A stretch of 64,000 nt of DNA, taken from positions 1 to 64,000 of the forward strand of contig NZ_PGGO01000027.1 in NCBI RefSeq assembly GCF_003010955.1, in the 5' to 3' direction. A program made the translations under genes and the position numbers. Positions 1 through 8,799 of this stretch are shown in pieces; the stretch's first letter is position 1; every line of letters starts with the position of its first letter. This DNA is from Phyllobacterium brassicacearum. GTDB lineage: Bacteria > Pseudomonadota > Alphaproteobacteria > Rhizobiales > Rhizobiaceae. The notes under the pieces are model-generated. The model ran no database searches and was not told where the DNA came from. It saw only the letters and a list, made by a program, of their open reading frames with translations.

Positions 1-596
1 CTCACGAAGATCATTGGAATAGGGTCGCGTCATGGATGCTGGCCTCCAATCCCAGCATCCATGATGAATCACATATCAACTGATTTGGGAATCCCGGTGC
101 GATTCCGACAAGCAATGATCCGCTCTAAGCGCCACCGCTCCGGAGGGCGCGTCCATTCGATTGGTTGTCAACGCTTTTTGGGCGGAAACCGCCTCTGATG
201 TTCTCGTTCTGTGCTTCGAACATCGCAATAGAGGCGACGATAAGAACTTCTCATTGGCGCTCTGTCGTTTAACCGGAGACAAGTTAATCCGAATTGATGT
301 ATTGATTTCCTGCTCTTTTAGGAGAAAAATATAGATGTTAATTATTTAATCAGCCGAGAAATTTTGTAATTTTTATTGTTTGCGTAAAGAAATCAGAAAA
401 CTAAGAGCTGAACAGCACTGAGTTGCCGGAGCTAACTGAACCGCGTCACATATCAAGAGCTTCTGCCCGCAGGCTTGCCTTGCAACGCCATCATGAGTTC
501 GCCGATCCCGAGGAGGGATGGGCGATGAACGCGTTTGCGACGGCCCGGCTCTTCACGACGGCTTGACAACCACGCCGCCTGAACAGGAGGAACACT
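1..596. other. Intergenic region with a stem-loop, no gene seen
   Basis: No reading frame here looks coding. A perfect 13-bp inverted repeat occupies 30-42 and 52-64 with a 9-base loop, but no T-run follows it, so it is not a classical terminator. Bases 300-400 are notably AT-rich compared with the rest of the window. Confidence 0.4.
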
Positions 597-665
597 ATGT
601 TACGCAAGAGCCCAATAAGCATTTTGGCGGCCGCAGGGACGATGACCGCGAGCCTGTGCACCTGA
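597..665 (+). pseudogene. 22-codon signal-peptide-like ORF
   Basis: A strong AGGAGG precedes this ATG by 7 bases. The 22-residue product starts LRK, continues with a hydrophobic stretch and ends at a TGA directly after a Cys-Thr. It looks like the truncated export signal of a lost gene, but it could be a genuine tiny ORF. No family is recognised. Confidence 0.2.
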
Positions 666-695
666 ACGCTTCAAACGGAATGATGTGGTGAGACC

Positions 696-905
696 ATGAA
701 AACAACTCGAGGCTATTATGATGACGAGGGGAGGCACACCCGGTCGTTCTTGGTGAAAGTGTGCGATTACGGCGTTGCGGTCTTGTTCGTGGCCGGCGTT
801 CTCTATTCAACCTACCAGGACGTTGGGGGGCGCTTCAAGCCGAGCAACGCCGAGCTATTGGCTGCAAAGCACGCCAGGATCGCCGCCGAAACGGTGATCG
901 AATAA
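696..905 (+). CDS. Small single-pass membrane protein, hypothetical
   Basis: The 69-residue product has a charged N-terminus of about 20 residues, one predicted membrane helix at about residues 25-42 (YGVAVLFVAGVLY), and a polar C-terminal tail that is Ala/Glu-rich. A GGTGAGA element precedes the ATG. No family is recognised. Its position after a broken signal-peptide ORF suggests a small, partly eroded locus. It is supported only by RBS, composition and membrane-protein character. Confidence 0.45.
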   Translation: MKTTRGYYDDEGRHTRSFLVKVCDYGVAVLFVAGVLYSTYQDVGGRFKPSNAELLAAKHARIAAETVIE

Positions 906-1155
906 GCCAACGCGGCCTACTCGCTCAGAGGCCCAAAGATGAGCGCCACGACCCACGGCGCAGCACCGACGATGAAGAATTCGGATTCGATCAGTCTAAG
1001 AATTTTGGGGCTATGCGATAAAGACGGCTGGTGGAATGATCAAAGGATGCATTGCTCTTAAAAGAGCAGTTCTCACAGAACGGTCATATTGAGGACATCG
1101 CACTGTCATCTGGGGCGTTATCCTGGCTGTCATGAACATTAGAAAGGAGCCTCCG

Positions 1156-1335
1156 ATGGCAGAGTATCGTGAACCGACATTGGACGAACTGCTGACCGAG
1201 CCCATGATCCGCCAAGTGATGGCGAGCGACGGTGTGGACAGCGCCGAAATCAGGGCATTGATGTCTCGGATGCATTCGCGTCAGTCTTGGATAATGCGAC
1301 CACGATTATCTCTGGGCGATTTGATGGTGGCGTAA
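1156..1335 (+). CDS. Small hypothetical protein
   Basis: The chosen ATG follows AAAGGAG at a good distance, so it is preferred over an in-frame ATG 24 bases upstream. The 59-residue product begins MAEYREPTLDELLTEP and is acidic in its first half and basic in its second. The opening resembles small rhizobial proteins with a conserved Leu-Asp-Glu-Leu-Leu motif followed by Pro-Met/Ile. There is no transmembrane segment. Its function is unknown. Confidence 0.5.
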   Translation: MAEYREPTLDELLTEPMIRQVMASDGVDSAEIRALMSRMHSRQSWIMRPRLSLGDLMVA

Positions 1336-2063
1336 CAGAGATCGCGGCGTACTGGAATCGTCGACGCCGGATGGTAAGGCTTTCTGAGCTCCCTTCAAAC
1401 GGATCGTGATTGAAGGGGCTTTGGTGCATGAATAATTTCTGACCGGTTCGGCCATAGGCAAACAGGATCGCAATCAGCTTGATCCGAGTGCCATGCCGTA
1501 CAAACACAACGCCGATCGTCGTCATCACATCGCAAAGACGAAATTTCGGATATCGAATTGGCCGGATTATGAGGCAGGCCTGCGTCGACTCTGTCCGCTG
1601 CCAGGTTAGGCAGGCATAGTAAACCACCTCAAAGACCGAGGCGCGTCGAATTCCTGATCACTGCACCAATGCGATTCTACGTCGAACAACAGCAGCAGTT
1701 ACTGTCCATCGATTTTTGCGACAGGCCATGCGGGGGCAGTGTCAAGCAATGGCAGTCGCAGGTCGCTGAAAAGGGAGAGTCGCCTGACACGTAGCCGCGC
1801 CGGTGCCGCCAAATCCTGCTGCGGCGCCATCCGAAACTGCATCGGCCTCACGAAACCGCCGGACTGAGCATTTCTGCGCGGCTGAAAACCTCCAACTCGG
1901 GGCGGCGACAAGAGCTGTTCCAAATCATACGATAACGGGGCGTTTACAGAACAAAATCAGCACAGAAGGCTTATTCTTTGGCTAAAACCCTAGCGGTAGT
2001 CGGAATTCGCCTTCATCGTCATCATGGTAACTTTCTGGAAAGGCTCATGAATCTGGCTAGCGT
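1336..2063. other. Gene-poor stretch
   Basis: No convincing gene was found on either strand. The open frames lack ribosome binding sites and have no recognisable family features. The stretch may be eroded coding DNA. Confidence 0.35.
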
Positions 2064-2204
2064 ATGATTTGGAACAGGTCTTATCGCCGCCCCTCATTCG
2101 CCCATCTGCAGGCAATGGACTTTCTGTGCCGCGGCCAAATGCTGGGCGACGTCTCGGCGATCATCGGCTCGCTCGACATCGTGTTTGGGGAGATAGACCG
2201 ATGA
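2064..2204 (+). other. Short coding-like ORF, unrecognised
   Basis: This 46-codon frame ends in a coding-like C-terminus ([20 protein letters not shown]). It looks like the tail of a larger protein, although an in-frame ATG is present. There is no ribosome binding site before that ATG. It may be a C-terminal remnant or a small gene upstream of the zinc-protein gene that follows. Confidence 0.25.
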
Positions 2205-2276
2205 TGGGGCTTTTATCCGGAACCAATCGCCGCGCAATAGGTTGATCAAGCTTGAAGCCGATGGAGGGAACAGGCC

Positions 2277-2513
2277 ATGGCCAGATGCGATCAATGCGGG
2301 AATGACTATGATAAGACTTTCGAAGTGAAGGTCGCCGACGAAACCTACACGTTCGATAGCTTCGAATGTGCGATCCAGAAACTTGCCCCCACATGTCCAC
2401 ATTGCGAATGCCGGATCATCGGACATGGCGTCGAACAGGACGAGATCATTTATTGCTGTGCACATTGCGCCGCGGAGGAAGGGCTGACCGGACTGACCGA
2501 TCGAGTGCCCTGA
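2277..2513 (+). CDS. Metallothionein-like small zinc-binding protein
   Basis: The 78-residue soluble protein has several Cys pairs: CDQC at residues 4-7, a lone Cys near 31, CPHC near 40-43, a Cys two residues later, and CCAHC near 61-65. It also has His residues next to the Cys. This Cys/His layout matches small rhizobial proteins annotated as prokaryotic metallothionein or zinc-ribbon proteins, which bind Zn or other soft metals in the cytoplasm. GGAGGG precedes the ATG. The metal-binding role is inferred from the Cys pattern; the actual metal is not shown by the sequence. Confidence 0.65.
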   Translation: MARCDQCGNDYDKTFEVKVADETYTFDSFECAIQKLAPTCPHCECRIIGHGVEQDEIIYCCAHCAAEEGLTGLTDRVP

Positions 2514-2736
2514 CGTATTGACGAGTTACTTTCCATATGGCGTGGCCGCTTTTTCGATAAGGATAGCGCGCCTTAATTAGGCTCAGGATCTGAGTGAAGA
2601 AGAAAGAGCCTCACTACAGCACGTCTCGCAAGAGCGTCGTCGTTGGCCTTGCTGGCGTTATTTTAGCAAGCTCAGCGTCGGCTCGACGACACAGCAGGGC
2701 CGCTTCAACGCTGACCCCCGCGACACGTTGCCGGCG

Positions 2737-3174
2737 TTATCCGGCGAACATCTCGTGTAACCGGGCAAACACACCTCGTTGTTTCCCGGGAAGCGCCTTA
2801 CGGATGTGATAGGCGGCCGTCGCGGCGTTCACCGTTTCTCCGAAATGGCAATAGCAGATGACCCGGTGCAATTCATGATCGGTCAGTTCGAAGAACCGCT
2901 TCGCTTCGCCGTAACTGTCGTTTTCCAGCCCGGCTGCGCGGAAGACTGGGTCCTCGAAAGCGACCGAGATCGGCGAGCCGTCGTTGCGCATGGCCGCGCG
3001 CTCCCTGATCGGCTGATACTCAGTCTGGTGCAGCGTCGAGAGGCGCCGGCCAGGATCCCGGTCGAGGAGCTCCGCCCAGCGTTCAAGACGTTCGCTACGC
3101 GACATGGTCTGGCGCGGGTGGTCCTGACTGACCTCGGCGACGGTCTGCAGATGTTCGAGTGCATGGTGTTTCAT
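2737..3174 (-). CDS. Conserved hypothetical protein
   Basis: The product is 145 residues from the internal ATG (MKHHALEHLQTVAEV), preferred because the upstream 49 codons look like non-coding read-through. It contains an SRSERLERWAELLDRDPGRRL segment, a block around EDPVFRAAGL, and a C-terminal segment with YHIRKALPG. These resemble conserved small rhizobial proteins of unknown function. It has no membrane helix or signal peptide. The gene stands alone on the minus strand. Confidence 0.55.
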   Translation of the reverse strand: MKHHALEHLQTVAEVSQDHPRQTMSRSERLERWAELLDRDPGRRLSTLHQTEYQPIRERAAMRNDGSPISVAFEDPVFRAAGLENDSYGEAKRFFELTDHELHRVICYCHFGETVNAATAAYHIRKALPGKQRGVFARLHEMFAG

Positions 3175-3564
3175 TTTGGCCTCCCAATCAGACGATGCAA
3201 CATGAACTAACTGTGATGGAAAATGTTCCAGCTTCGTGGTGGCGGATGGAAAAATAGCGGACAACGCATAAAGAGAGACCTGGCCCGCCACAGAATAACG
3301 GATCAAGTCTTGGCTGAGCAACGATGGTAAAGGGCTATGGTCACAAGGGACGATGGGGCCTTATAGCCCAGATCGCTCACCTCGCCTGAACAGCGTGACA
3401 ATCAATTTGATAGGGTCGGCATTGTTAGCTTCTCCGCATGATCTAACCGTGCCATCTAGAAAGCCTTCGCATCTGAGGTGAACTCAGTCCGTAAGGTCGC
3501 TGCCCTGAAAAGTGGATGAAGCAACGCGACTAACGCCTGTGAGCACCGTAGTCCATAAGGATTT
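3175..3564. other. Intergenic region
   Basis: No gene, terminator or clear regulatory element was recognised between the minus-strand hypothetical gene and the nuclease-like remnant. Confidence 0.35.
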
Positions 3565-3771
3565 TTGCTTCTCTCGCCCCATCTTAGCGGCACGCCGCGC
3601 GCGGATCGGAAGCAGAGCGTCTTTGCTCTTGCCGATCACATCGAGATGTTAGGCATCGATGTCATTGCGCTTCAAGAGGTCTACCTCACGCCCTATGATG
3701 AGGAAATTAGGCTGGGGCCAAATCAACCGGTCATACAAAGTCGCGCGCTATCGATAGGCGACTTACAGTAG
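3565..3771 (+). pseudogene. Endonuclease/exonuclease/phosphatase-family fragment
   Basis: The 68-residue frame contains ADHIEMLGIDVIALQEVYLT. This resembles the first conserved block of endonuclease/exonuclease/phosphatase (EEP) proteins, where the Glu of LQEV is a metal ligand. EEP proteins are usually about 250-350 residues; here everything after this block is missing and the frame stops near the start of an IS6-family element. It has only a TTG start and no ribosome binding site. The family call rests on a short motif. Confidence 0.4.
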
Positions 3772-3925
3772 ATACATTCAGAGTTGGCCTCGCTCATGGG
3801 GCATCGTAGCGTAATCATGTAGAATTGCCAGCAACTCTAAGCACCATCCCCAATTTTCAAATCACGGAAACAATGGAGACCGGTAATTTCTCTGGTGTCA
3901 TGCGGCGCGGAGTAGTGGCGGTTGG

Positions 3926-4736
3926 GGCACCGTAAACTTAACCAGTTAGCGATGATTTTTTGTGACCTTGAGTGATGACCGAGGCTCATGATCCACTTTA
4001 TCACCGTCACCGTTTTCCAGCTGAAATAATAGCCGAAGCGGTATGGTTGTATTTTCGCTTTCCGCTCAGTCTTCGCATGGTGGAAGATATGCTCGCCTAT
4101 AGGGGCATCATCGTAACGCACCAGACAATCCGCAACTGGGCGGAGAAATTCGGTCGCGACTACGCCAGTAGAATCCGCCGTCGTGCCCCCCGCTTTGATG
4201 ACAAGTGGCACCTTGATGAGGTTGTCATCACCATCAATGGCAGGAAGCATTTTCTGTGGCTTGCAGTCGATCGATGTCCTGGTACAGAGCCGCAGGGATA
4301 CAAAGGCGGCCAAACGCTTGATCCGCAAACTTCTCAAGAAACAAGGTTGTGCGCCGCGTGTCATGGTGACGGACAAACTCAGATCCTATGCGGCTGCCAA
4401 CAGGCAGATTGGTCTGACCGTCTGCGATCATCGCCAGCATAAGGGGCTCAACAACCGAGCGGAGAATTCGCACCAGTCAATTCGGCGACGGGAGCGGATC
4501 ATGAAGCGATTCAAATCAACCCGTCAGCTTCAACGCTTTGGTTCCATTCATGATCCCATTGCCAATCTCCACCACTTTCCACGCAACAAGTTCTCTTCAC
4601 CTGACCATCGTGATCGTCGCAACGTTGCCATGGATACGTGGCGTGAGATCGCATGCGTGCAGGCTGCGTGAGATCAGCAACAAAGCCACCAGTGCGCCCA
4701 AAAGGGCAAATAGATTCAGGTTAAGTTTACGCTGCC
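3926..4736 (+). mobile_element. IS6-family insertion sequence, inactivated
   Basis: The element is bounded by matching imperfect inverted repeats. The left end reads GGCACCGTAAACTTAACC at 3926-3943. The right end, read on the minus strand, is GGGCAGCGTAAACTTAACC at 4736-4718. About 810 bp is the usual length of an IS6-family element. No 8-bp target duplication is evident at the flanks. The transposase inside is frameshifted, so the element is probably dead on its own. Confidence 0.75.
3975..4671 (+). pseudogene. IS6-family transposase, frameshifted
   Basis: The first part (from MTEAHDP to WLAVD) carries the N-terminal HTH region and the first catalytic Asp in WHLDEV. The second part, in another frame from about 4275, has the second Asp in MVTDKLRSY and the Glu in NRAENSHQ. 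The two halves join at GTCGATCGATGTCCTG. By comparison with the second IS6 copy in this window, where VDQDGLVLDVLV is intact, about 17 bases are missing here. This breaks the frame between the first and second catalytic Asp. Full-length IS6 transposases are about 235 residues. Confidence 0.8.
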
Positions 4737-4793
4737 CGGCCAGCAATCAAGAGCGCGAGCAGCGACGCTACGGTGATAGTGAGTGTGAAAGAG

Positions 4794-5198
4794 TCAGGCA
4801 TAACGGGCAGCCGCCATAGATACCGTCGCTCCGACGAGCAGGACCGCTGCGACGCGATGGGCGACGACGATGCGAAAGTGCGCGGCAAAGTCGTCGTTCC
4901 CGCTCCGACGCAGCTTTCTAAGCGCGCCGCCGGCAACCACTGCCTGGATGGCAAGGGCAAGGAGCGCGCATGCCGCGCCGACTGTCAGCCATTGCTCCAT
5001 GGTTCCGAAAGAACCTTCATGCAACACGTTCCAAAGGTAAGCGCCTGTCAGGACGGCTACAGCAGCGGCGCCCATCTGGGGGCCGAACAGTTGTTCGCCG
5101 CCGCTTCCAGACGTTCGTGCCAACGCAAAAGTGGAGCCCGCCCAGAACGTGGCGGCGAGAATATGAAGGGACAAGGCTATCATCAGTGCCTGCTGCAT
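4794..5198 (-). CDS. Four-helix integral membrane protein, hypothetical
   Basis: The 134-residue product has four predicted membrane helices at roughly residues 4-26, 40-57, 69-90 and 113-132, joined by short loops. Layout and composition resemble small CopD-like or DUF2269-type membrane proteins, but no diagnostic motif fixes the family. It is divergent from a TetR regulator across 64 bp, a common arrangement for a repressor and its target. The gene lies between two IS6-family remnants. Its substrate or role cannot be read from the sequence. Confidence 0.6.
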   Translation of the reverse strand: MQQALMIALSLHILAATFWAGSTFALARTSGSGGEQLFGPQMGAAAVAVLTGAYLWNVLHEGSFGTMEQWLTVGAACALLALAIQAVVAGGALRKLRRSGNDDFAAHFRIVVAHRVAAVLLVGATVSMAAARYA

Positions 5199-5220
5199 GA
5201 CATCGCTCCTGCATTGCGCT

Positions 5221-5262
5221 ACAATTCGATATACAGTATGTTTAGTTAAATAGCTAGAGGTA
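5221..5262. promoter_or_regulatory. Divergent promoter/operator region of TetR gene
   Basis: The short AT-rich spacer between the membrane-protein and TetR genes holds an odd-centred palindrome ATACAGTAT (5231-5239) and a TTTAGTTAAA element at 5241-5250. These are plausible TetR operator or promoter sites, by position only. Confidence 0.3.
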
Positions 5263-5265
5263 GTG

Positions 5266-5880
5266 ATGTCAACACGTTCCTATGTCAGCGTCGTGCGGGC
5301 CGAGGCGGCGGCCGAGAAACGCGACCGCGTGATCCAGGCCGCCGCTCGTTTCCTTCGCGAGGAGGAGAGCATAGCCGCTTTCTCGTTGGACACGGTCGCG
5401 AAAGCGGCAGGTGTCACACGGCTGACGGTCTACAATCAGTTTGGTTCGCGGCGCGGGCTGCTTGAGGCCGTCTTCGACGACATCGCACGACGGGGTCGCC
5501 TCGTTCGGCTCAACGACGCCATGGCGGCGTCTGACCCTTGGAGCGGTCTCGACCAGTTAGTCGAGATTTTCTGCGATTTCTGGAGCAGCGATCCCGCCGT
5601 GGCCCGGCTCCATGACGCGATGGGTATCGATCCGGAATTCGCTCAGGCGTTGCTTGAACGGAACGCGCGCCGACGGCAATTGCTTGAAGAGCTTGTCGTG
5701 CGAATGACGGGGCGCTTAGCGTCCCCTTCGGCCCAACGCGATGCCATCGACTTGACCTTCGCACTTACGAGTTGCGCGATGTTTCGAATGCTCGCGTCGG
5801 AGAGGTCGGCGAAGGCAGTTTGCGATCTGGTTAGGGATGCTTCCCGAGCTGCTATTGGAAGGATCATTTCTGGGAATTGA
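5266..5880 (+). CDS. TetR-family transcriptional regulator
   Basis: The 204-residue protein has an N-terminal TetR helix-turn-helix at roughly residues 25-70 (FSLDTVAKAAGVTRLTVYNQ, followed by FGSRRGLLEAVF). The C-terminal domain is all-helical and ligand-binding-like. The ATG at 5266 follows AGAGG with a 5-base gap; an overlapping GTG at 5263 is an alternative. It is divergent from a four-helix membrane protein, which it probably represses. The ligand is unknown. The pair sits between two IS6-family remnants, suggesting it was carried in by transposition. Confidence 0.85.
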   Translation: MSTRSYVSVVRAEAAAEKRDRVIQAAARFLREEESIAAFSLDTVAKAAGVTRLTVYNQFGSRRGLLEAVFDDIARRGRLVRLNDAMAASDPWSGLDQLVEIFCDFWSSDPAVARLHDAMGIDPEFAQALLERNARRRQLLEELVVRMTGRLASPSAQRDAIDLTFALTSCAMFRMLASERSAKAVCDLVRDASRAAIGRIISGN

Positions 5881-6050
5881 AGTCAGACCATGGATGCGCA
5901 GCAGGTCCAAGGCCTGGAAAATCATTGTTAGGTGCGGCACTTGTTCCGGGCAAGACCTATGGCGGGATCGTCACGTGGCCGTTTAAATTGGCGTCAGAAG
6001 TCGCGGCGGAAACTATCCGCCGCGGCTTCTCAATCGGCGAAAAGACCGTG

Positions 6051-6348
6051 CTATTTGCCGCCCCAACGCTCCGGATAGCCGGACAGGTCCTGGCAGCCGC
6101 AAAGGCTGTAATGCAGTGCGGGCATACGCTCATCGATATAGCCGGCGAGCGTGTCCTGGCTAATCGCCGGTTGCGGCAGGTTCCACTCCGGGCCGGGCAC
6201 AGCTTTGCCGTCGAGAATATTCAGCGCAGCTATAATCGGTGTCCGCCACTGATAGGTCGAGCAGGATGGTCCGATAGCGACAAGCTTGTCCTTCTGCCAC
6301 TTGGGCGGAAAAGTTCGCTCGGAATTTCGCCAATCGAATTCGCCGCAG
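6051..6348 (-). pseudogene. C-terminal fragment of a sugar ABC transporter binding protein
   Basis: Read on the minus strand, about 99 codons encode an uninterrupted C-terminus. It includes ICGEFDW, TFPPKWQKDKLV, NILDGKAVPGPEW and LHYSLCGCQDLSGYP, and ends RWGGK then TAG. This matches the tail of rhizobial sugar ABC substrate-binding proteins, which often end with a Cys-Gly-Cys and a PGYP-RWGGK motif. The remaining roughly 250 N-terminal residues are missing, because the sequence switches at about 6349 into an IS6-family remnant on the other strand. It is clearly a truncated gene. Confidence 0.6.
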
Positions 6349-6921
6349 ATCAGGCCGCTTCGGCGATAAATGGCATCTTGTTGAAGTCGTCGTCAGTATC
6401 GCGGGTAAAAAGCAATGGCTCTGGCGCGCCGTGGATCAGGACGGCTTGGTCCTCGATGTCCTAGTGCAAAGCCGCCGAAATGCAAAGGCGGCAAAGCGTC
6501 TGATGCGAAAACTGCTGCAGAAGCAGGGCTGCGCCACGCGTAATGATCACCGACAAATTACGCTCCTATGCCGCTGCGAAACGGCAACTTATGCCAGTGT
6601 TGAGCATCGCCAGCACAAGGGGCTGAATAACCGGGCGGAGAATTCGCATCAGCCGATCCGGCGACGGGAATGGATTATGAAGCGCTTCAAGTCAGCGCGA
6701 CAGCTTCAACGCTTCGCCTCGATTCACGATCCGATCGCCAACCTGTTCCACTTTCCCCGCAATGACATTTCATCCGCCGAGCATCGCGATCTGCGTAACC
6801 AAGCAGTGAAAATCTGGCGTAAACTCGCACGCCTCGACGTCCCCTGAAACCAGCACCCAAGCCATAAATGCGCCGTCACTCACCCCGACATCAGAATCGT
6901 GCTTTTAACTTTACGATGCCC
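6349..6921 (+). mobile_element. IS6-family remnant (3' two-thirds)
   Basis: The remnant starts inside the transposase at RFGDKWHL and runs through VDQDGLVLDVLV, NRAENSHQ and RWIM-like motifs to a stop at 6845. A right-end-like sequence (TTTTAACTTTACGATGCCC, 6903-6921) follows. The frame is broken near 6538 and restored near 6585 by small indels, so the ITDKLRSYAAAKRQL segment lies in a different frame. The 5' third and left end are absent. It is a relative of the copy at 3926, not an identical one, and lies in the same orientation. Confidence 0.7.
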
Positions 6922-7020
6922 GGCAAAGTTAAACCATCCGGCACGACAAATCCGCACATAGGAAATGACTCGCGTTCTCCCCGGCTTGAGCGTTAACTAT
7001 TCTGACGGAGGAGGCAAGCC

Positions 7021-7347
7021 ATGGCCATGTATCTCACGCGCTTCAGCTACACGCCCGAGACTTGGGCGCGCATGATCGAAAACCCCGAGGATCGCCGAGA
7101 CGCGGCACGTACTTACATTGAATCGGTAGGCGGAAAGCTCCACGGGTTCTGGTACGCCTTTGGCGAGCATGATGGTTGGAATTTGTGGGAGGCGCCTGAT
7201 AACGTATCGATGGCGGCTGTCTCGCTTGCTATCGGCGCAGGAGGCGCGCTCAGCTCTTTTGAGACCACGGTCCTCCTCACCGTCGAGGATACGATGGAAG
7301 CCCTGGGAAAGGCAAAGTCGATTCGCTATCGTCCACCGGCAGCATAG
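7021..7347 (+). CDS. GYD domain-containing protein
   Basis: The 108-residue product is a small ferredoxin-like-fold protein of the GYD family (PF08734). Supporting features are the opening MYLTRFSYTPETWARMI, an ESVGGKLHGFWYAFGEHDGW core, and a C-terminal TVEDTMEAL helix. GYD proteins are stand-alone stress-associated proteins of unknown biochemical role. GGAGGAGGC lies just upstream of the ATG. The gene follows the end of the second IS6 remnant directly and seems intact. Confidence 0.8.
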   Translation: MAMYLTRFSYTPETWARMIENPEDRRDAARTYIESVGGKLHGFWYAFGEHDGWNLWEAPDNVSMAAVSLAIGAGGALSSFETTVLLTVEDTMEALGKAKSIRYRPPAA

Positions 7348-7881
7348 GCAGCCCACCTTCTTCATCGATACGGTTCGATTCGAGCCGCCGACCGAGAATT
7401 GTCAGTGGTCGCTGATGGGGTGCATCGGACCTATGCGCGCGAAGACGTACTCGTTCTGCGCTCGCAAGATCGCATAATGCCTCTTCCGGAACAGGACCCC
7501 TCAGAATGCCTCTTTTCACGGGTCTGCGGTTCAATTCCTTTCGGCAGTTGTCATGTCCGCTCCTGAAGTGACCGGCGTGCGAAGCTTATCGGTTCTGCGA
7601 TTACAAGCGACTCCAGTAGTAGTTCCGTTTATGAACTAGCGGTTCGGCGTGCTCGCGTTGTTAAAGTCCAAACCGCCCGAGGAATGGGTCGACACGGACC
7701 AGAAACAGTAACGATTTAGAAAGAGGTGCTTTTCGAATGCAACGGACTTCTTAAAATGGCAAATCCCAATTGCTTGGAGCAATGGCGGCACTCCGTCATA
7801 GTCCTGATATCATACTGAATATAAGCTCGGCTGCCCTAAATGGGATTAAACTAACCTGAACAGCGGGCGTATTTTCCCAAA
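7348..7881. other. Intergenic region with a dispersed repeat copy
   Basis: No gene is seen. Bases 7440-7492 hold one copy of a dispersed motif (GATCGCATAATGCCTC, then a TCCGGAAC element) that recurs near 19229, 53138 and 61617. Confidence 0.45.
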
Positions 7882-8139
7882 ATGAGCCACCCATTTCCGC
7901 CAGTAACGATCGAATCCCGCCGCTTGGGCAAGCCCGAGAACATTTGCTCGGTCACCGAAGCTGCAGAATTTTTGTTGATGAAGTGGCCCGTACACCAAGG
8001 CCAAAAACTGAAGGCAGCACGTCAGCGTTGCTATGACGTGCTGGACGGAAACGCATCGGCGGCCGATGCACGCTCTGCATTCATTGAAGCTGCCAAAGAG
8101 GCTGATATTTTCGTCGATTATATTAAGACGGGCAGATAA
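7882..8139 (+). CDS. DUF982 domain-containing protein
   Basis: The 85-residue protein shows the DUF982 (PF06169) pattern: an N-terminal beta segment, VTEAAEFLLMKWP, a helix with AARQRCYDVLDG, then ADARSAFIEAAKEADIFV. DUF982 proteins are small, multi-copy and nearly confined to Rhizobiales; their function is unknown. A fragment of a second DUF982 gene occurs at 11122-11184. The frame is intact. Confidence 0.8.
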   Translation: MSHPFPPVTIESRRLGKPENICSVTEAAEFLLMKWPVHQGQKLKAARQRCYDVLDGNASAADARSAFIEAAKEADIFVDYIKTGR

Positions 8140-8147
8140 GAGCTATT

Positions 8148-8249
8148 ATGGGCGACGACAAGATTTGTGCTTTCAGCGACGATACAGCGATCAAGAACGT
8201 AAATGGCAATGCCGCCAGTTTGCACTGGGTTCTGACGCAAACCCTCTGA
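8148..8249 (+). CDS. Very short ORF after the DUF982 gene
   Basis: This 33-codon ORF starts 9 bases after the DUF982 stop, with an AAGAG-like element before the ATG. The product (MGDDKICAFSDDTAIKN and so on) matches no family I recognise. It may be co-transcribed with the DUF982 gene or be spurious. Confidence 0.25.
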   Translation: MGDDKICAFSDDTAIKNVNGNAASLHWVLTQTL

Positions 8250-8352
8250 AACGCAAGCCAATGTCTGTTGCTACCGCGTAAGGCAAAAATTTCGAATAAA
8301 AGAGGTCCGAAGGCCGTTAGCACATAATCGCGCGCATTGGGAGTGACCTCAG

Positions 8353-8508
8353 ATGTCAATAAAAGCCCTCTTCTATGCTGTATTTCTTGGACTGATCTGC
8401 TTCAGCGTTTCCGCCTGCGTCTCCACGCAAGGCGGATCTTCACAACGCACGGCGCCCGCCGCATCTACAGGAGGCAACTCAGGAGGCAATTCAGGAGGCA
8501 ACTATTGA
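8353..8508 (+). CDS. Small lipoprotein
   Basis: The 51-residue product has a hydrophobic signal (residues 4-19, LFYAVFLGLICFSV) followed by a lipobox with Cys at residue 22 (SVSAC). The mature part is short, Ser/Thr/Gly-rich and low-complexity, ending in three GGN repeats. This fits a small secreted lipoprotein like those found widely in Rhizobiales. GGGAG lies about 9 bases before the ATG. The function is unknown. Confidence 0.5.
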   Translation: MSIKALFYAVFLGLICFSVSACVSTQGGSSQRTAPAASTGGNSGGNSGGNY

Positions 8509-8799
8509 ATTTCAAACGCCAAGGATAGTCGCCCTTTTTGTAGCCCCCGGAAGCAGCAGGGACGCCCAGTTTCCAGACGTTGCGCTTCTCAGAAGCGTGC
8601 CTTCGTGTTTCGGCCGGAGTGGGTCCCGTTCCGGTCGCGCGGTGGCGAACGCGCTATTGGCAGGCTGGGCTGCGGGTCGACGTGATTGAGCTGCACTATT
8701 ATGATCCGTCACGCGATTGAGCGAGGCGCGCAAGCAGTGTGCGGACAAGCATTCTATGGAATGGCAGACTGCAGCGAGATAGATGCGACCGAGACCGGC

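Noticed and set aside
1250-1627. Minus-strand 125-codon frame
   Set aside because: No ribosome binding site, no family motif, and it overlaps the small plus-strand gene.
2594-2809. Plus-strand frame starting with a signal-like segment
   Set aside because: GTG start with no ribosome binding site, loses coding character after about 25 codons, and overlaps the end of the minus-strand hypothetical gene; at most a remnant.
5877-6464. Plus-strand 195-codon frame after the TetR gene
   Set aside because: It is antisense to the binding-protein C-terminal fragment and runs into the IS6 remnant; no coding features of its own.
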